64,000 bases of DNA from Pseudomonas typographi (GTDB lineage: Bacteria; Pseudomonadota; Gammaproteobacteria; Pseudomonadales; Pseudomonadaceae). The stretch lies in assembly GCF_014694385.1 (NCBI RefSeq), contig NZ_JAAOCA010000002.1, positions 186,001 to 250,000 of the forward strand, given 5' to 3'. The first letter of the stretch is position 1. Each line of letters opens with the position of its first letter. Position numbers and translations under genes: made by a program. Under the pieces are notes generated by a model. The model saw nothing but the letters and a program-made list of their open reading frames with translations, was not told the origin of the DNA and searched no databases. Shown in pieces: positions 8,571-16,268 of this stretch.

Positions 8571-8586
8571 GCGTTCAGCCGAACGC
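8571..8586. promoter_or_regulatory. Inverted repeat upstream of cyclase-family gene
   Basis: GCGTTC-AGCC-GAACGC, a perfect six-base-arm repeat 27 bases upstream of the cyclase-family ATG and downstream of the LysR gene. It could be a regulator half-site pair or a small hairpin in the transcript. No consensus promoter is obvious. Confidence 0.3.
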
Positions 8587-8649
8587 CCGAGCCTTGGGCC
8601 GTGAGGCTGCCAGACCGGTGAGGCACAGACAATTTTGCTTTTTAAAATG

Positions 8650-8674
8650 CCGCTTTAAGAATTGCTTAAAGCGG
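8650..8674 (-). terminator. Perfect palindrome over the LysR stop codon
   Basis: CCGCTTTAAG and CTTAAAGCGG form ten-base arms around a five-base loop, straddling the LysR stop. On the minus strand the stem is followed by CATTTTAAAAAG, a weak T-tract, so it may end LysR transcription and insulate the downstream genes. An operator role is also possible. Confidence 0.45.
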
Positions 8675-9593
8675 CTGGCTGGCTGGCCGCGGCGTGCGTG
8701 CGGCACCATTCGATCAGGCTGTTGGCGAAGTCCCGGGCAAAGGAAGACAGCCCGTCGAAGTCCTGCGCGCACAGTTGAAAAGTGCGTATCGCCCAAGGGT
8801 CGAGCAAGGTGCAGGAGCCGATCTTCTGTTGGCCCTTGAGCCGTGCGAAGCCGGCCTGGGGCACGATGGCGATGCCGGCGCCGGCTTCGACCATGCGCAA
8901 GATCGCATCGGAGCTGGCCACCTGCACGCGGATCGTCAATGGCGTATGCAGCGCGGCGGCGGCACGGCTGAGGAACACATGGATGGCGCTGCCTTCCAGC
9001 AACGAGACGAAGGCATACTGCAACGCTTCCTTGAAGAACACCTCGCCGTTGGCCAGCACAGGGTGGCCAAGCGGGGCGATCACCATCAGCCGGCTGGACA
9101 CCAAATGCACACTTTGCAGCCCGTCGGTCACCACGCTGCCGGAAACGATGCCTAGGTCCGCACCGCCATCGCGAATACTGCGCACAATGTCGTCGCTCAA
9201 GCGTTCGCGCATGTCGATATGCACATCGGGGTGGGTCTTGAGGTATTCGCCCACTACCGGCGGCAGGTATTCGGTAATGGCCGTGGTGTTGGCCAACAGC
9301 CGTAATTGCCCCTTCAGGCCAATGGCGTACTCCTGCAAGTCGCCGGTCAGGAGTTCCAATTGGGCCAGTATGACCCGGGCATGTTGCAGGTAAGTTTTGC
9401 CTGCTTGGGTGAGCGTGACCCCCTGGGGCGAACGTTCGAGCAGGCGCATGCCCAGGTTATCTTCGAGGTTTTTGATGCGATTACTGGTCGCCGGCACTGA
9501 GAGAAACGAACGCTCGGCACCGCGCGTCAGGCTGCTGGTTTCCGCGATGTTGATGAACAACCGGAAATCGGTGATATCGAAATGCATCGCCAT
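8655..9593 (-). CDS. LysR-type transcriptional regulator of the catabolic island
   Basis: 312 residues from the ATG at 9593; a second in-frame ATG lies two codons on, and longer starts lack a ribosome site. The N-terminal winged helix-turn-helix reads FRLFINIAETSSLTRGAERSFLSVPATSNRIKNLEDNLGMRLLER. A linker follows, then an effector-binding domain (LRLLANTTAITEYLPPVVGEYL onward). It lies in the same orientation as the pathway genes, between the metallo-hydrolase and the cyclase-family gene. It is likely to sense a pathway intermediate. In the mml system 4-methyl-3-oxoadipate is reported as inducer, but whether that applies here is unknown. Confidence 0.85.
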   Translation of the reverse strand: MAMHFDITDFRLFINIAETSSLTRGAERSFLSVPATSNRIKNLEDNLGMRLLERSPQGVTLTQAGKTYLQHARVILAQLELLTGDLQEYAIGLKGQLRLLANTTAITEYLPPVVGEYLKTHPDVHIDMRERLSDDIVRSIRDGGADLGIVSGSVVTDGLQSVHLVSSRLMVIAPLGHPVLANGEVFFKEALQYAFVSLLEGSAIHVFLSRAAAALHTPLTIRVQVASSDAILRMVEAGAGIAIVPQAGFARLKGQQKIGSCTLLDPWAIRTFQLCAQDFDGLSSFARDFANSLIEWCRTHAAASQPAALSNS

Positions 9594-9683
9594 GATTATT
9601 GACTTCTTATTGCAGGGATAGCCCACGGTAATAGCGTGCACCGCCCCTGTCCATACAAGCCATACGGTTGCTTGCCCGGTGCT

Positions 9684-10574
9684 TTACCACTGTGCCGGTT
9701 CGAAACGAAAGCCCGCGCCTTCTCGGCGGATATAACCGCAATGCGGTTCGCCGAAGTGCACCGGCATCAGCAAGGCTTCGCGATCAGCGGCGCGGTTCAG
9801 AAAGTCCAGGCGCGTGTTGCGCGCGGTATCGGCCCAGATGCAATAACCGGAGTTGACGTCCGGGCGCGCGATCTGCAACGGGCTGTGGAAAATATCGCCA
9901 CAGAACAGCCCTTCTTCGCCCCGCGAACGCACGCGGAAAGCCACTTGGCCGGGGCTATGCCCCGGGGCGGGCTCGACCACCAGGCAGTCGGCGATTTCCT
10001 GTGGTGGCTCGATCATCACCCCAAGGCCCTCATCGATGATCGGCATCACGCTGTCGAAGAACGAGTCACCAAACACGTCGATCACGCCTGGCGCCTTGTT
10101 TTTGCCCTCTCTGCAAAAAACGAAGTCTTCCTTGGGAATGTAGTAACGGGCGTTGGGGAAGGTCGGTACCCAACGGCCATCCTGCCACGTGGTATTCCAC
10201 CCTACATGGTCGGAATGAAGGTGGGTCAGCACCACATGGGTGACCTTTTCCGGGGCCGCGCCGGCGGCGATCATCCACTCGCGCACCAAGGTGTTGAGCA
10301 TGTTCATTCGCGGAATACCCGCGCGCGGCTTGAAGTTGCCGACGCCGGTATCGACCACGATGATGTTGTTGCCCGCGTGCACGATCCAGAACTGGATGGT
10401 GACGATCAGCTTGTTCATATGGGGCACCCAATGGTTGGGCGCCATTAACTGCTGATGCTCATCAAGCACGCTGCGGTCGATATCGGGAAACAGAAATGCC
10501 GGGTCATGGGTGGGCCCTGCATATTCGAGGATCCGGGTAACTTTGATATCGCCGATCATGCGTGATTGCATCAT
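9684..10574 (-). CDS. MBL-fold metallo-hydrolase (MmlL-like enol-lactonase candidate)
   Basis: 296 residues. The zinc motif is complete: VVLTHLHSDHVGWN (HxHxDH) near residue 120, a third histidine in APGHSPGQVAF, an aspartate in GLFCGDIFHSP and a last histidine in LMPVHFGEPHCG. ATG with AAAGGA eight bases upstream. Family members hydrolyse lactones, thioesters and related bonds. In P. reinekei the comparable mmlL is required to open 4-methyl-3-oxoadipate enol-lactone. As this operon also holds a CatC-like isomerase, the same job is the best inference. A quorum-signal lactonase is a less likely alternative. Confidence 0.85.
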   Translation of the reverse strand: MMQSRMIGDIKVTRILEYAGPTHDPAFLFPDIDRSVLDEHQQLMAPNHWVPHMNKLIVTIQFWIVHAGNNIIVVDTGVGNFKPRAGIPRMNMLNTLVREWMIAAGAAPEKVTHVVLTHLHSDHVGWNTTWQDGRWVPTFPNARYYIPKEDFVFCREGKNKAPGVIDVFGDSFFDSVMPIIDEGLGVMIEPPQEIADCLVVEPAPGHSPGQVAFRVRSRGEEGLFCGDIFHSPLQIARPDVNSGYCIWADTARNTRLDFLNRAADREALLMPVHFGEPHCGYIRREGAGFRFEPAQW

Positions 10575-10597
10575 GGTAGTTTTCCTTTTTCTTATAA

Positions 10598-11458
10598 TCA
10601 GGCAGCGTGGTCGCTAGGGGATACACGGTGTTGCGGGCTACTGATGAACGCCTCGTATATTTCGCGGCCTGCACGGTTGTGCAGAATGTATTGCTCGAAC
10701 AAGGTAGTGACCCACTGCGGGCTTTGCACCGGCATAAAATGCCCCGACGCTACGTGTATGGCTTCGATATGGCTGGCCAGTGCTGCCAGCCGGTCGATCT
10801 CCGCCGGTGGACGCAGGCCATCGTACTCACCGGCGACCAGCAACGTCCGGGTTGGCACGTGCGGCAAGTCGCCCTCAAGCTCCATGCGTGCCAGCATCGA
10901 GAAGATGGCGGCGAAGCTCTGCGGGTCCGCGCCCAGCCAGCGAAGGGCGAAGCGTTCGAAAGCCTGCGGGTCACTGCGTAACGCCGCGGGCCAGGTTTTA
11001 TCCAGTAACTGTGGGATCAGCGTTCGCAGGCCTTCGTGGCGAATCGCCGCGGCCCGCTCCAGGGTGGCTTGCCGCGCCTGGGGCGCCACACCACAGGCCG
11101 GAGACAAGCCGATCAAGTGGCTGACCCGTTGCGGATAACGGGCGGCGAAACGAATAGCGATGGCGGCCCCGACGGCAATACCGGCCAAGGCGATCGGCCC
11201 GTCGATGGCCAGTGCCGCCAGCAACGCGTGTAGGTCTTCGGCTTGGTCGTCGATGGTGGTGTCGCCAAGGATTTTTTCCGACAGGCCCGAACCGCGAACG
11301 TCATAGCGTAATGTTTGAAAGCGGCCACCGAGGTTCGCGCAAACGGTGTCCCAGCTTTCCAGTGTGCCGCCCATTTCATGAATCAATACCAGCGTGGGGC
11401 CGGTTTTGGCACCGAGCTCATAGCGCAGGGCATTGCCGTTTACCTTGATCCACTGCAT
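10598..11458 (-). CDS. alpha/beta hydrolase-fold protein lacking the nucleophile serine
   Basis: 286 residues with a normal alpha/beta hydrolase layout related to 3-oxoadipate enol-lactonase: oxyanion-hole strand LVLIHEMGGTLESWD, then RYDVRGSGLSE, the elbow, acid residue in AGEYDGLRPP and histidine in VASGHFMPVQSP. The nucleophile elbow reads GIAVG rather than GxSxG; the codon at 11174-11176 is GCC on the coding strand, so the catalytic Ser is Ala (residue 95). Acid and His are kept. It follows the thiolase gene by 12 bases. It may be a non-hydrolytic enzyme such as an isomerase or decarboxylase, or inactive. The lactone-opening step may instead belong to the MBL enzyme. Confidence 0.8.
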   Translation of the reverse strand: MQWIKVNGNALRYELGAKTGPTLVLIHEMGGTLESWDTVCANLGGRFQTLRYDVRGSGLSEKILGDTTIDDQAEDLHALLAALAIDGPIALAGIAVGAAIAIRFAARYPQRVSHLIGLSPACGVAPQARQATLERAAAIRHEGLRTLIPQLLDKTWPAALRSDPQAFERFALRWLGADPQSFAAIFSMLARMELEGDLPHVPTRTLLVAGEYDGLRPPAEIDRLAALASHIEAIHVASGHFMPVQSPQWVTTLFEQYILHNRAGREIYEAFISSPQHRVSPSDHAA

Positions 11459-11470
11459 TACGATACCCCG

Positions 11471-12667
11471 TCAAACCCGTTCGAATAGCGCCGCCATGCC
11501 TTGGCCGCCGCCGATGCACATGGTTTCCAGGCCATAGCGGACCTCTCGCCGGCGCATCTCATGCAGCAGGGTGGTCATGATACGCACGCCGGTGGCGCCA
11601 ATCGGGTGGCCGAGGGAGATACCCGAGCCATTGACGTTGACCCGGTCAAAGTCTTGCAGGTCCCAGGCGCGCAGCACGGCCAAGGCTTGCGCGGCGAAAG
11701 CTTCGTTGACCTCGATCAGGTCCATATCGGCCAGCTTCAGCTGGGTACGCTGCAGCAGCTTGGCGACCGCGGGCACCGGCCCGATGCCCATGCGCGCCGG
11801 GTCGCACCCGGCCGCCGACCAGTCCACCAGGCGGGCGAGGGGTTGAAGGTTGTAGCGCGCGGCGTATTCGCGGGAAACTACTAGGCAACCGGCAGCGGCA
11901 TCGTTTTGCTGGCTGGAATTACCCGCCGTGCAGACGCCTTCGGGCAGCAGCGTGCGCAAGCCGGCCATGCTTTCGACACTGGCCTCGGCGCGGATGCCTT
12001 CGTCCATGTCCACCCACTCGCTGGCGCCACGTTTGCGCGGCACCTCCAAGGCAATCACTTCATCGGCAAAGCGGCCTTCACGCCACGCCCGGGCGGCATT
12101 TTGATGGCTGCGCACGGCGAAGAGGTCGGCCTCTTCACGGCTGATGCCATAGTCGCGCGCCAGGTTCTCGGCGGTTTCCGGCATACCCGAGATGCGCCCG
12201 AAGCGAGCCTCGGGCTGTGAGCGCTCGCGGCCACGTTCTAGCCGGTCGTGCATTTTCACACTGCCGGCGCGGGCGCCCCAGCGCATGTCGTTGGTGTAGT
12301 ACTCGATATTGCTCATGCTTTCCACGCCCACCACCATCACCGCTTCGGCATGCCCGGTCTGCACATGCATCGCGGCGTCGGCCACGGCCTGCAAACCCGA
12401 ACCGCAGCGGCGGTCGAGGGTGTAGCCGGGCACCGCCAGGGGCAGGTCGGCAAGCAGCGCGGCATAGCGGCCCATACAGGGTGCTTCGCTGTTGGAATAG
12501 GACTGGGAAACGATGACTTCGTCCAGCGACTCTGGGGCCAGATCCAGGCGTTTGATCAGGGTACGAATCACCGTAGCCGCCAGATGATCAGCGCTCAGTG
12601 ACGCCAGGGCACCACCGAATTTACCGATGGGGGTTCTCAGCGGCGACACGATCAAAGCGTCTTTCAT
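11471..12667 (-). CDS. thiolase (3-oxoadipyl-CoA / 4-methyl-3-oxoadipyl-CoA type)
   Basis: 398 residues from the ATG at 12667 (AAAAGG upstream). All three active-site motifs are intact: nucleophilic Cys in LDRRCGSGLQAV, His in GISLGHPIGATG, and the C-terminal Cys in ETMCIGGGQGMAALFERV. It cleaves a 3-oxoacyl-CoA with CoA to acetyl-CoA and a shortened acyl-CoA. In this operon the substrate would be 3-oxoadipyl-CoA (giving succinyl-CoA) or its 4-methyl form (giving methylsuccinyl-CoA), as proposed for MmlC. It is the first gene of the minus-strand run, divergent from the porin. A biosynthetic acetyl-CoA acetyltransferase role is less likely from context. Confidence 0.9.
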   Translation of the reverse strand: MKDALIVSPLRTPIGKFGGALASLSADHLAATVIRTLIKRLDLAPESLDEVIVSQSYSNSEAPCMGRYAALLADLPLAVPGYTLDRRCGSGLQAVADAAMHVQTGHAEAVMVVGVESMSNIEYYTNDMRWGARAGSVKMHDRLERGRERSQPEARFGRISGMPETAENLARDYGISREEADLFAVRSHQNAARAWREGRFADEVIALEVPRKRGASEWVDMDEGIRAEASVESMAGLRTLLPEGVCTAGNSSQQNDAAAGCLVVSREYAARYNLQPLARLVDWSAAGCDPARMGIGPVPAVAKLLQRTQLKLADMDLIEVNEAFAAQALAVLRAWDLQDFDRVNVNGSGISLGHPIGATGVRIMTTLLHEMRRREVRYGLETMCIGGGQGMAALFERV

Positions 12668-12926
12668 AACCCAGGTACCTTTTATTGTTGGCGTGTGCGA
12701 AGCGTTGCCCAGCATGGCGCTGGTTCACGTGCCGGACAATTTCGTTTAGCAAAAGGCCGCCTTTCGTACTGCTTAACGGTGGCTGTATGGCCGGCATGTT
12801 TTCCTCGGTGCAAGTGGCGCTTAAGCAAATCCCAATACCCAACCCTCCATGCGCTGCGCATGCTGGTGGCGCTGCGGGCATTGATGCCCGAAGCCCTAAT
12901 AAGAAAATACTCACCGGGAAACCCAC
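12668..12926. promoter_or_regulatory. Divergent promoter region, thiolase operon / OprD porin
   Basis: A 259-base gap between two divergent starts must hold promoters for both the catabolic run and the porin gene. It contains a short repeat AAAGG-CCG-CCTTT near 12761-12773 and AT-rich patches, but I see no confident -10/-35 pair. A LysR T-N11-A site is likely but cannot be assigned by eye. Confidence 0.5.
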
Positions 12927-14165
12927 ATGCACAAGCTTCCCCTGGCGCGCGTCTGCGCGCTGTCCTGTATTGCGCCGCTGGCGGTAATGCCTTGCATTGG
13001 CAGGGCTGATTTGCTCGGCGACAGCAGCGTGACCCTCGACCTGCGTAACTTCTATTTCAGCCGCGATTTTCGCCAGGATAACGCGGCGCAGTCCAAGCGA
13101 GCGGAATGGGCGCAGGGCTTCATGTTCAACGCAAAGTCTGGCTACACCGAAGGGCCGATAGGTTTCGGCGTGGACCTGTACGCGGCCTTGGGGGTGAAGC
13201 TCGACTCATCCGACGCCCGTGCCGGTACCGGGTTATTACCCAATGCATTTGGGGACTCTGGGCCGGGTGAGTACAGCGACTTGTCTGGGGTATTCAAAAC
13301 CAAGGTGTCGAAGACTGAACTGAAGGTGGGTGGCTTCATGCCTAAAACCCCCGTGCTGTTGTCCAGCGATGCACGGCTACTACCGCCTATCTTCAATGGC
13401 GCCACCCTGGTGTCCAAAGATATCGACAACCTGTTGATCGACGCTGGGCAGTTTCGTAGCGTCAACTACCGCAACTCCAGCGGCAATCATGATGACCTGC
13501 TGGCCGGTAATTACTCGGCACGTAGCGACCGCTTCGACTACGCCAGCGCCGCCTATACCTTCAACCCGCACCTGACCGCGGCGTTTTGGCGGGCAGAGCT
13601 CGAGGACGTCTACCAGCAGAATTACTACGGTGTGTTGGCGGCCCATAAACTGGGAAGCTGGGCCCTGGGCGGCAACCTGGGCTATTTCGACTCTTCGCAA
13701 GTTGGGGCGCAGCGCGCGGGCAAGATCGACAACGGCCTCGTATCCGTACTGTTGTCGGCCAACCTCGGGGCCCATACCTGGCGCGCCGGCTATCAAGACA
13801 ACCGTGGCAATTCCCCCTTCCCCTACCTGCAGGACGCCGACCCCAACGTTGCCAACGTGGTGCAGATACTGGATTTTACCCGTACCCAGGAACGCTCCTG
13901 GCAGGCACGTTACGATGTGAACATGGCGAGCTATGGCGTACCCGGGCTGACATTTTTGGCGCGTTACCTGCGCGGTGATGGCTTCGAGGTGGCGGGTAGC
14001 AATGCCAAGGAATGGGAGCGCGACCTGGATGTGAGCTATGTAATCCAGAGCGGCCCGTTGAAGAATGTCGGCATGCGCTGGCGCAACGCGATGGTGCGTT
14101 CGGACGAGGCGGGGGACCTGGACGAAAACCGGCTTATCCTGTCCTATACCATCGCCTTCAAATAA
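12927..14165 (+). CDS. OprD-family outer-membrane porin
   Basis: 412 residues, the usual OprD size, with an N-terminal signal ending near PCIGRAD. The family signatures are SVTLDLRNFYFSRDFR, WAQGFMFNAKSGYTEGPIGFGVDLYAALGVKLDSS and the C-terminal region LDVSYVIQSGPLKNVGMRWRNAMVRS. The last strand ends in aromatic residue F-K (TIAFK). It forms an 18-strand outer-membrane channel; members of the PhaK/BenF side take up aromatic or other organic acids. Its position between the two degradation operons suggests it admits the pathway substrate. Confidence 0.9.
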   Translation: MHKLPLARVCALSCIAPLAVMPCIGRADLLGDSSVTLDLRNFYFSRDFRQDNAAQSKRAEWAQGFMFNAKSGYTEGPIGFGVDLYAALGVKLDSSDARAGTGLLPNAFGDSGPGEYSDLSGVFKTKVSKTELKVGGFMPKTPVLLSSDARLLPPIFNGATLVSKDIDNLLIDAGQFRSVNYRNSSGNHDDLLAGNYSARSDRFDYASAAYTFNPHLTAAFWRAELEDVYQQNYYGVLAAHKLGSWALGGNLGYFDSSQVGAQRAGKIDNGLVSVLLSANLGAHTWRAGYQDNRGNSPFPYLQDADPNVANVVQILDFTRTQERSWQARYDVNMASYGVPGLTFLARYLRGDGFEVAGSNAKEWERDLDVSYVIQSGPLKNVGMRWRNAMVRSDEAGDLDENRLILSYTIAFK

Positions 14166-14198
14166 ACGGGCGCACCCCGATATTCACTTAATGAAAAA

Positions 14199-14226
14199 AC
14201 GGGCCACTGTGTATTCAGTGGCCCGT
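14199..14226 (-). terminator. Rho-independent terminator of the hydratase-dehydrogenase-lyase operon
   Basis: ACGGGCCACTG (14199-14209) pairs with CAGTGGCCCGT (14216-14226) around a six-base loop. On the minus strand it is followed by TTTTTTC, a proper T-run just past the lyase stop. On the plus strand there is no T-run, so its main role is to end the minus-strand operon. Confidence 0.85.
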
Positions 14227-14242
14227 CGAGGTAAAGCTTAAG

Positions 14243-15064
14243 TTAGCCGTTGTTGGTAGCCGCCAGAATCTTTCGAGCGCGTTCTATCACCGGCGCATCG
14301 ATCATTTGCCCGTCCAACTGAAACGCCCCGGTATGTTCAGCGCTTGCTTGTAGCACGCGGCCTGCCCACGCCCGGGCTGCCTGGCCCGGCGCGAGCACTT
14401 GGTGGATGATGCCGACCTGGCTCGGGTGGATGCAGAGCATGCCGGCAAAGCCCATGTTGTGCCCGTTGGCCATGAACTGCTCGAGGCCCTCGGTGTCGCC
14501 AATATCGGCGAAAACGGTTTCCAACGGCCCGGCCAAGCCAGCCTGCCGGCTGTGTATCAGCAAGGCGAAGCGAACCTGATCGAGCATGCGTTCGGCCCCG
14601 CCACTGCCCGCCACCAGCCCTAAGTCCAGGCTCATGTCCAGCCCGCCATAGGTTAGCCGCTGAACACCCTGCACCCATGCCATCGCTGGCAACGCTTGTA
14701 CGCCTTTTGCGCTCTCGATAATGGGGATAATCGGCTTGCCGGTCGCGGCGGCATGGGCGATCTGCTCTGGGCTTTCGGCTTTGGGCAACATCAGCGCTAC
14801 CACACCGGGTTCGGTGGCACAGAACGCCAGGTCTGCCTCGTGCTGTGGATGGTCGGCGCCATTGACCCGCACCCAGGCACGGGCGTTGGGCTCGGCGCGC
14901 AGGAAACTGCCCAGTTGCTGGCGGGCTTGGGCCTTGTCCGCTTCCTGAACGGCGTCTTCGAAGTCGACGATCACCACATCGGCACCACTGGCCAGGGCCT
15001 TGGCAAAGCGTTCGGGGCGGTTTCCCGGCACGAACAACGCCGAGCGCACTAACGTTTCGTCCAT
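14243..15064 (-). CDS. HpcH/HpaI-CitE family CoA-ester lyase (citramalyl-CoA lyase candidate)
   Basis: 273 residues, the normal size for CitE-like lyases. The start RSALFVPGNRPERFAKAL binds the CoA ester; VDFEDAVQEADKAQAR holds the acidic metal-ligand region, followed by LMLPKAESPEQI, PIIESAKGVQALPAMA and LTYGGLDMSLDLG. The tail carries CIHPSQVGIIHQVLAP. Reactions in the family include splitting malyl- or citramalyl-CoA into acetyl-CoA plus glyoxylate or pyruvate. With a hydratase and dehydrogenase directly upstream, citramalyl-CoA is the best-fitting substrate. The ATG has AAGGA upstream. It is last in its operon. Confidence 0.85.
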   Translation of the reverse strand: MDETLVRSALFVPGNRPERFAKALASGADVVIVDFEDAVQEADKAQARQQLGSFLRAEPNARAWVRVNGADHPQHEADLAFCATEPGVVALMLPKAESPEQIAHAAATGKPIIPIIESAKGVQALPAMAWVQGVQRLTYGGLDMSLDLGLVAGSGGAERMLDQVRFALLIHSRQAGLAGPLETVFADIGDTEGLEQFMANGHNMGFAGMLCIHPSQVGIIHQVLAPGQAARAWAGRVLQASAEHTGAFQLDGQMIDAPVIERARKILAATNNG

Positions 15065-15073
15065 AGGGGTTCC

Positions 15074-16237
15074 TTAGAAACTGCGGGGTAGTTCGAGCAA
15101 ATGCTCGGCCACATACGACAAAATCAAGTTGGTCGAAATCGGCGCCACCTGGTAAAGCCGGGTTTCGCGGAATTTGCGCTCTACGTCGTACTCACAGGCA
15201 AAACCAAACCCACCATGGGTTTGCAGGCAGGCATTGGCCGCCTCCCACGACGCCTTGGCCGCCAGGTACTTGGCCATGTTGGCACTGGCCCCAGCAGGCT
15301 TGCCGCCGTCGTATTCCTCACAGGCGCGCCAGCGCATGAGGTCGGCAGCCTCCACTTCGATATGGGCTTCGGCGATGGGGAACTGCACCCCTTGGTTCTG
15401 CCCAATGGGCCGGCCGAACACCGTACGCTCGCGGGCGTAGGCGCTGGCTTTTTCGATGAACCAGCGGCCGTCACCGATGCATTCGGCGGCAATCAGGGTG
15501 CGTTCGGCATTGAGGCCGTCGAGGATGTATTTGAAGCCCTTACCCTCTTCGCCAATCAGGCTGTCGAGCGGCAATTGCAGGTTGTCGAAAAACAGCTCGT
15601 TGGTTTCGTGGTTGACCATGTTGGCGATCGGTTGCACGCTCAGGCCGTTGCCAATCGCTTCGCGCAGGTCGACCAGGAAAATCGACATGCCTTCGGTTTT
15701 TTTCTTCACCTCGGCCAAGGGCGTGGTGCGCGCCAAGAGGATCATCAGGTCGGAATGCTGCACCCGGGAAATCCACACCTTCTGGCCGTTGATCACATAG
15801 CTGTCGCCTTGCTTGACCGCCGTGGTCTTGATCTTGGTGGTGTCGGTGCCGGTGGTGGGTTCGGTCACCCCCATCGACTGCAAGCGCAGCTCGCCACTGG
15901 CAAGCTTGGGCAGGTAATAACGCTTTTGCGCCTCACTGCCGTGGCGCAGCAGGGTGAACATGTTGTACATCTGCCCATGCACGGTGCCGGAGTTGCCACC
16001 GCAGGCATTGACCTCTTCGAGGATCACCGAGGCCTCGGCCAGGCCCAAGCCGGAGCCGCCGTACTCGGTGGGGATCATCGCCGACAGCCAGCCGGCCTCG
16101 GTGAGGGCCCGCACGAAGGCTTCGGGGAAGCCCTTTTGTTCGTCTACCTTGCGCCAGTATTCGGCTGGGAATTCGCCACACAGCGCGCGCACGCCCTCGC
16201 GGATGGCATTGAGGTCTTCATTGTTATTGGGGTTCAT
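15074..16237 (-). CDS. acyl-CoA dehydrogenase (methylsuccinyl-CoA dehydrogenase candidate)
   Basis: 387 residues from the ATG at 16237 (AGAGGA upstream); a longer frame reaching into the hydratase is rejected. FAD and substrate motifs: SMGVTEPTTGTDTTKIKTTA, INGQKVWISRVQHSDLMILLAR, ERTVFGRPIGQNQGVQFPIAEAH and LQTHGGFGFACEYDVERKFRETRLYQ. The usual C-terminal catalytic Glu in YEGTS is replaced here by VAPIS. A Glu at residue 245 (GLNAER) sits where isovaleryl-CoA and long-chain dehydrogenases carry their base. It should introduce a double bond into a branched acyl-CoA; methylsuccinyl-CoA is inferred from the pathway. Electron acceptor would be ETF. Confidence 0.85.
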   Translation of the reverse strand: MNPNNNEDLNAIREGVRALCGEFPAEYWRKVDEQKGFPEAFVRALTEAGWLSAMIPTEYGGSGLGLAEASVILEEVNACGGNSGTVHGQMYNMFTLLRHGSEAQKRYYLPKLASGELRLQSMGVTEPTTGTDTTKIKTTAVKQGDSYVINGQKVWISRVQHSDLMILLARTTPLAEVKKKTEGMSIFLVDLREAIGNGLSVQPIANMVNHETNELFFDNLQLPLDSLIGEEGKGFKYILDGLNAERTLIAAECIGDGRWFIEKASAYARERTVFGRPIGQNQGVQFPIAEAHIEVEAADLMRWRACEEYDGGKPAGASANMAKYLAAKASWEAANACLQTHGGFGFACEYDVERKFRETRLYQVAPISTNLILSYVAEHLLELPRSF

Positions 16238-16268
16238 GGTTCGTTCGTCCTCTTGAATGCAGCGAAAC

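Noticed and set aside
12740..12780. Repeated AAGGCCGC-like words near 12761, 17169 and 17191 as a shared LysR/TetR site
   Set aside because: Copies are too short, differ in flanks and spacing, and such words are frequent in this GC-rich DNA.
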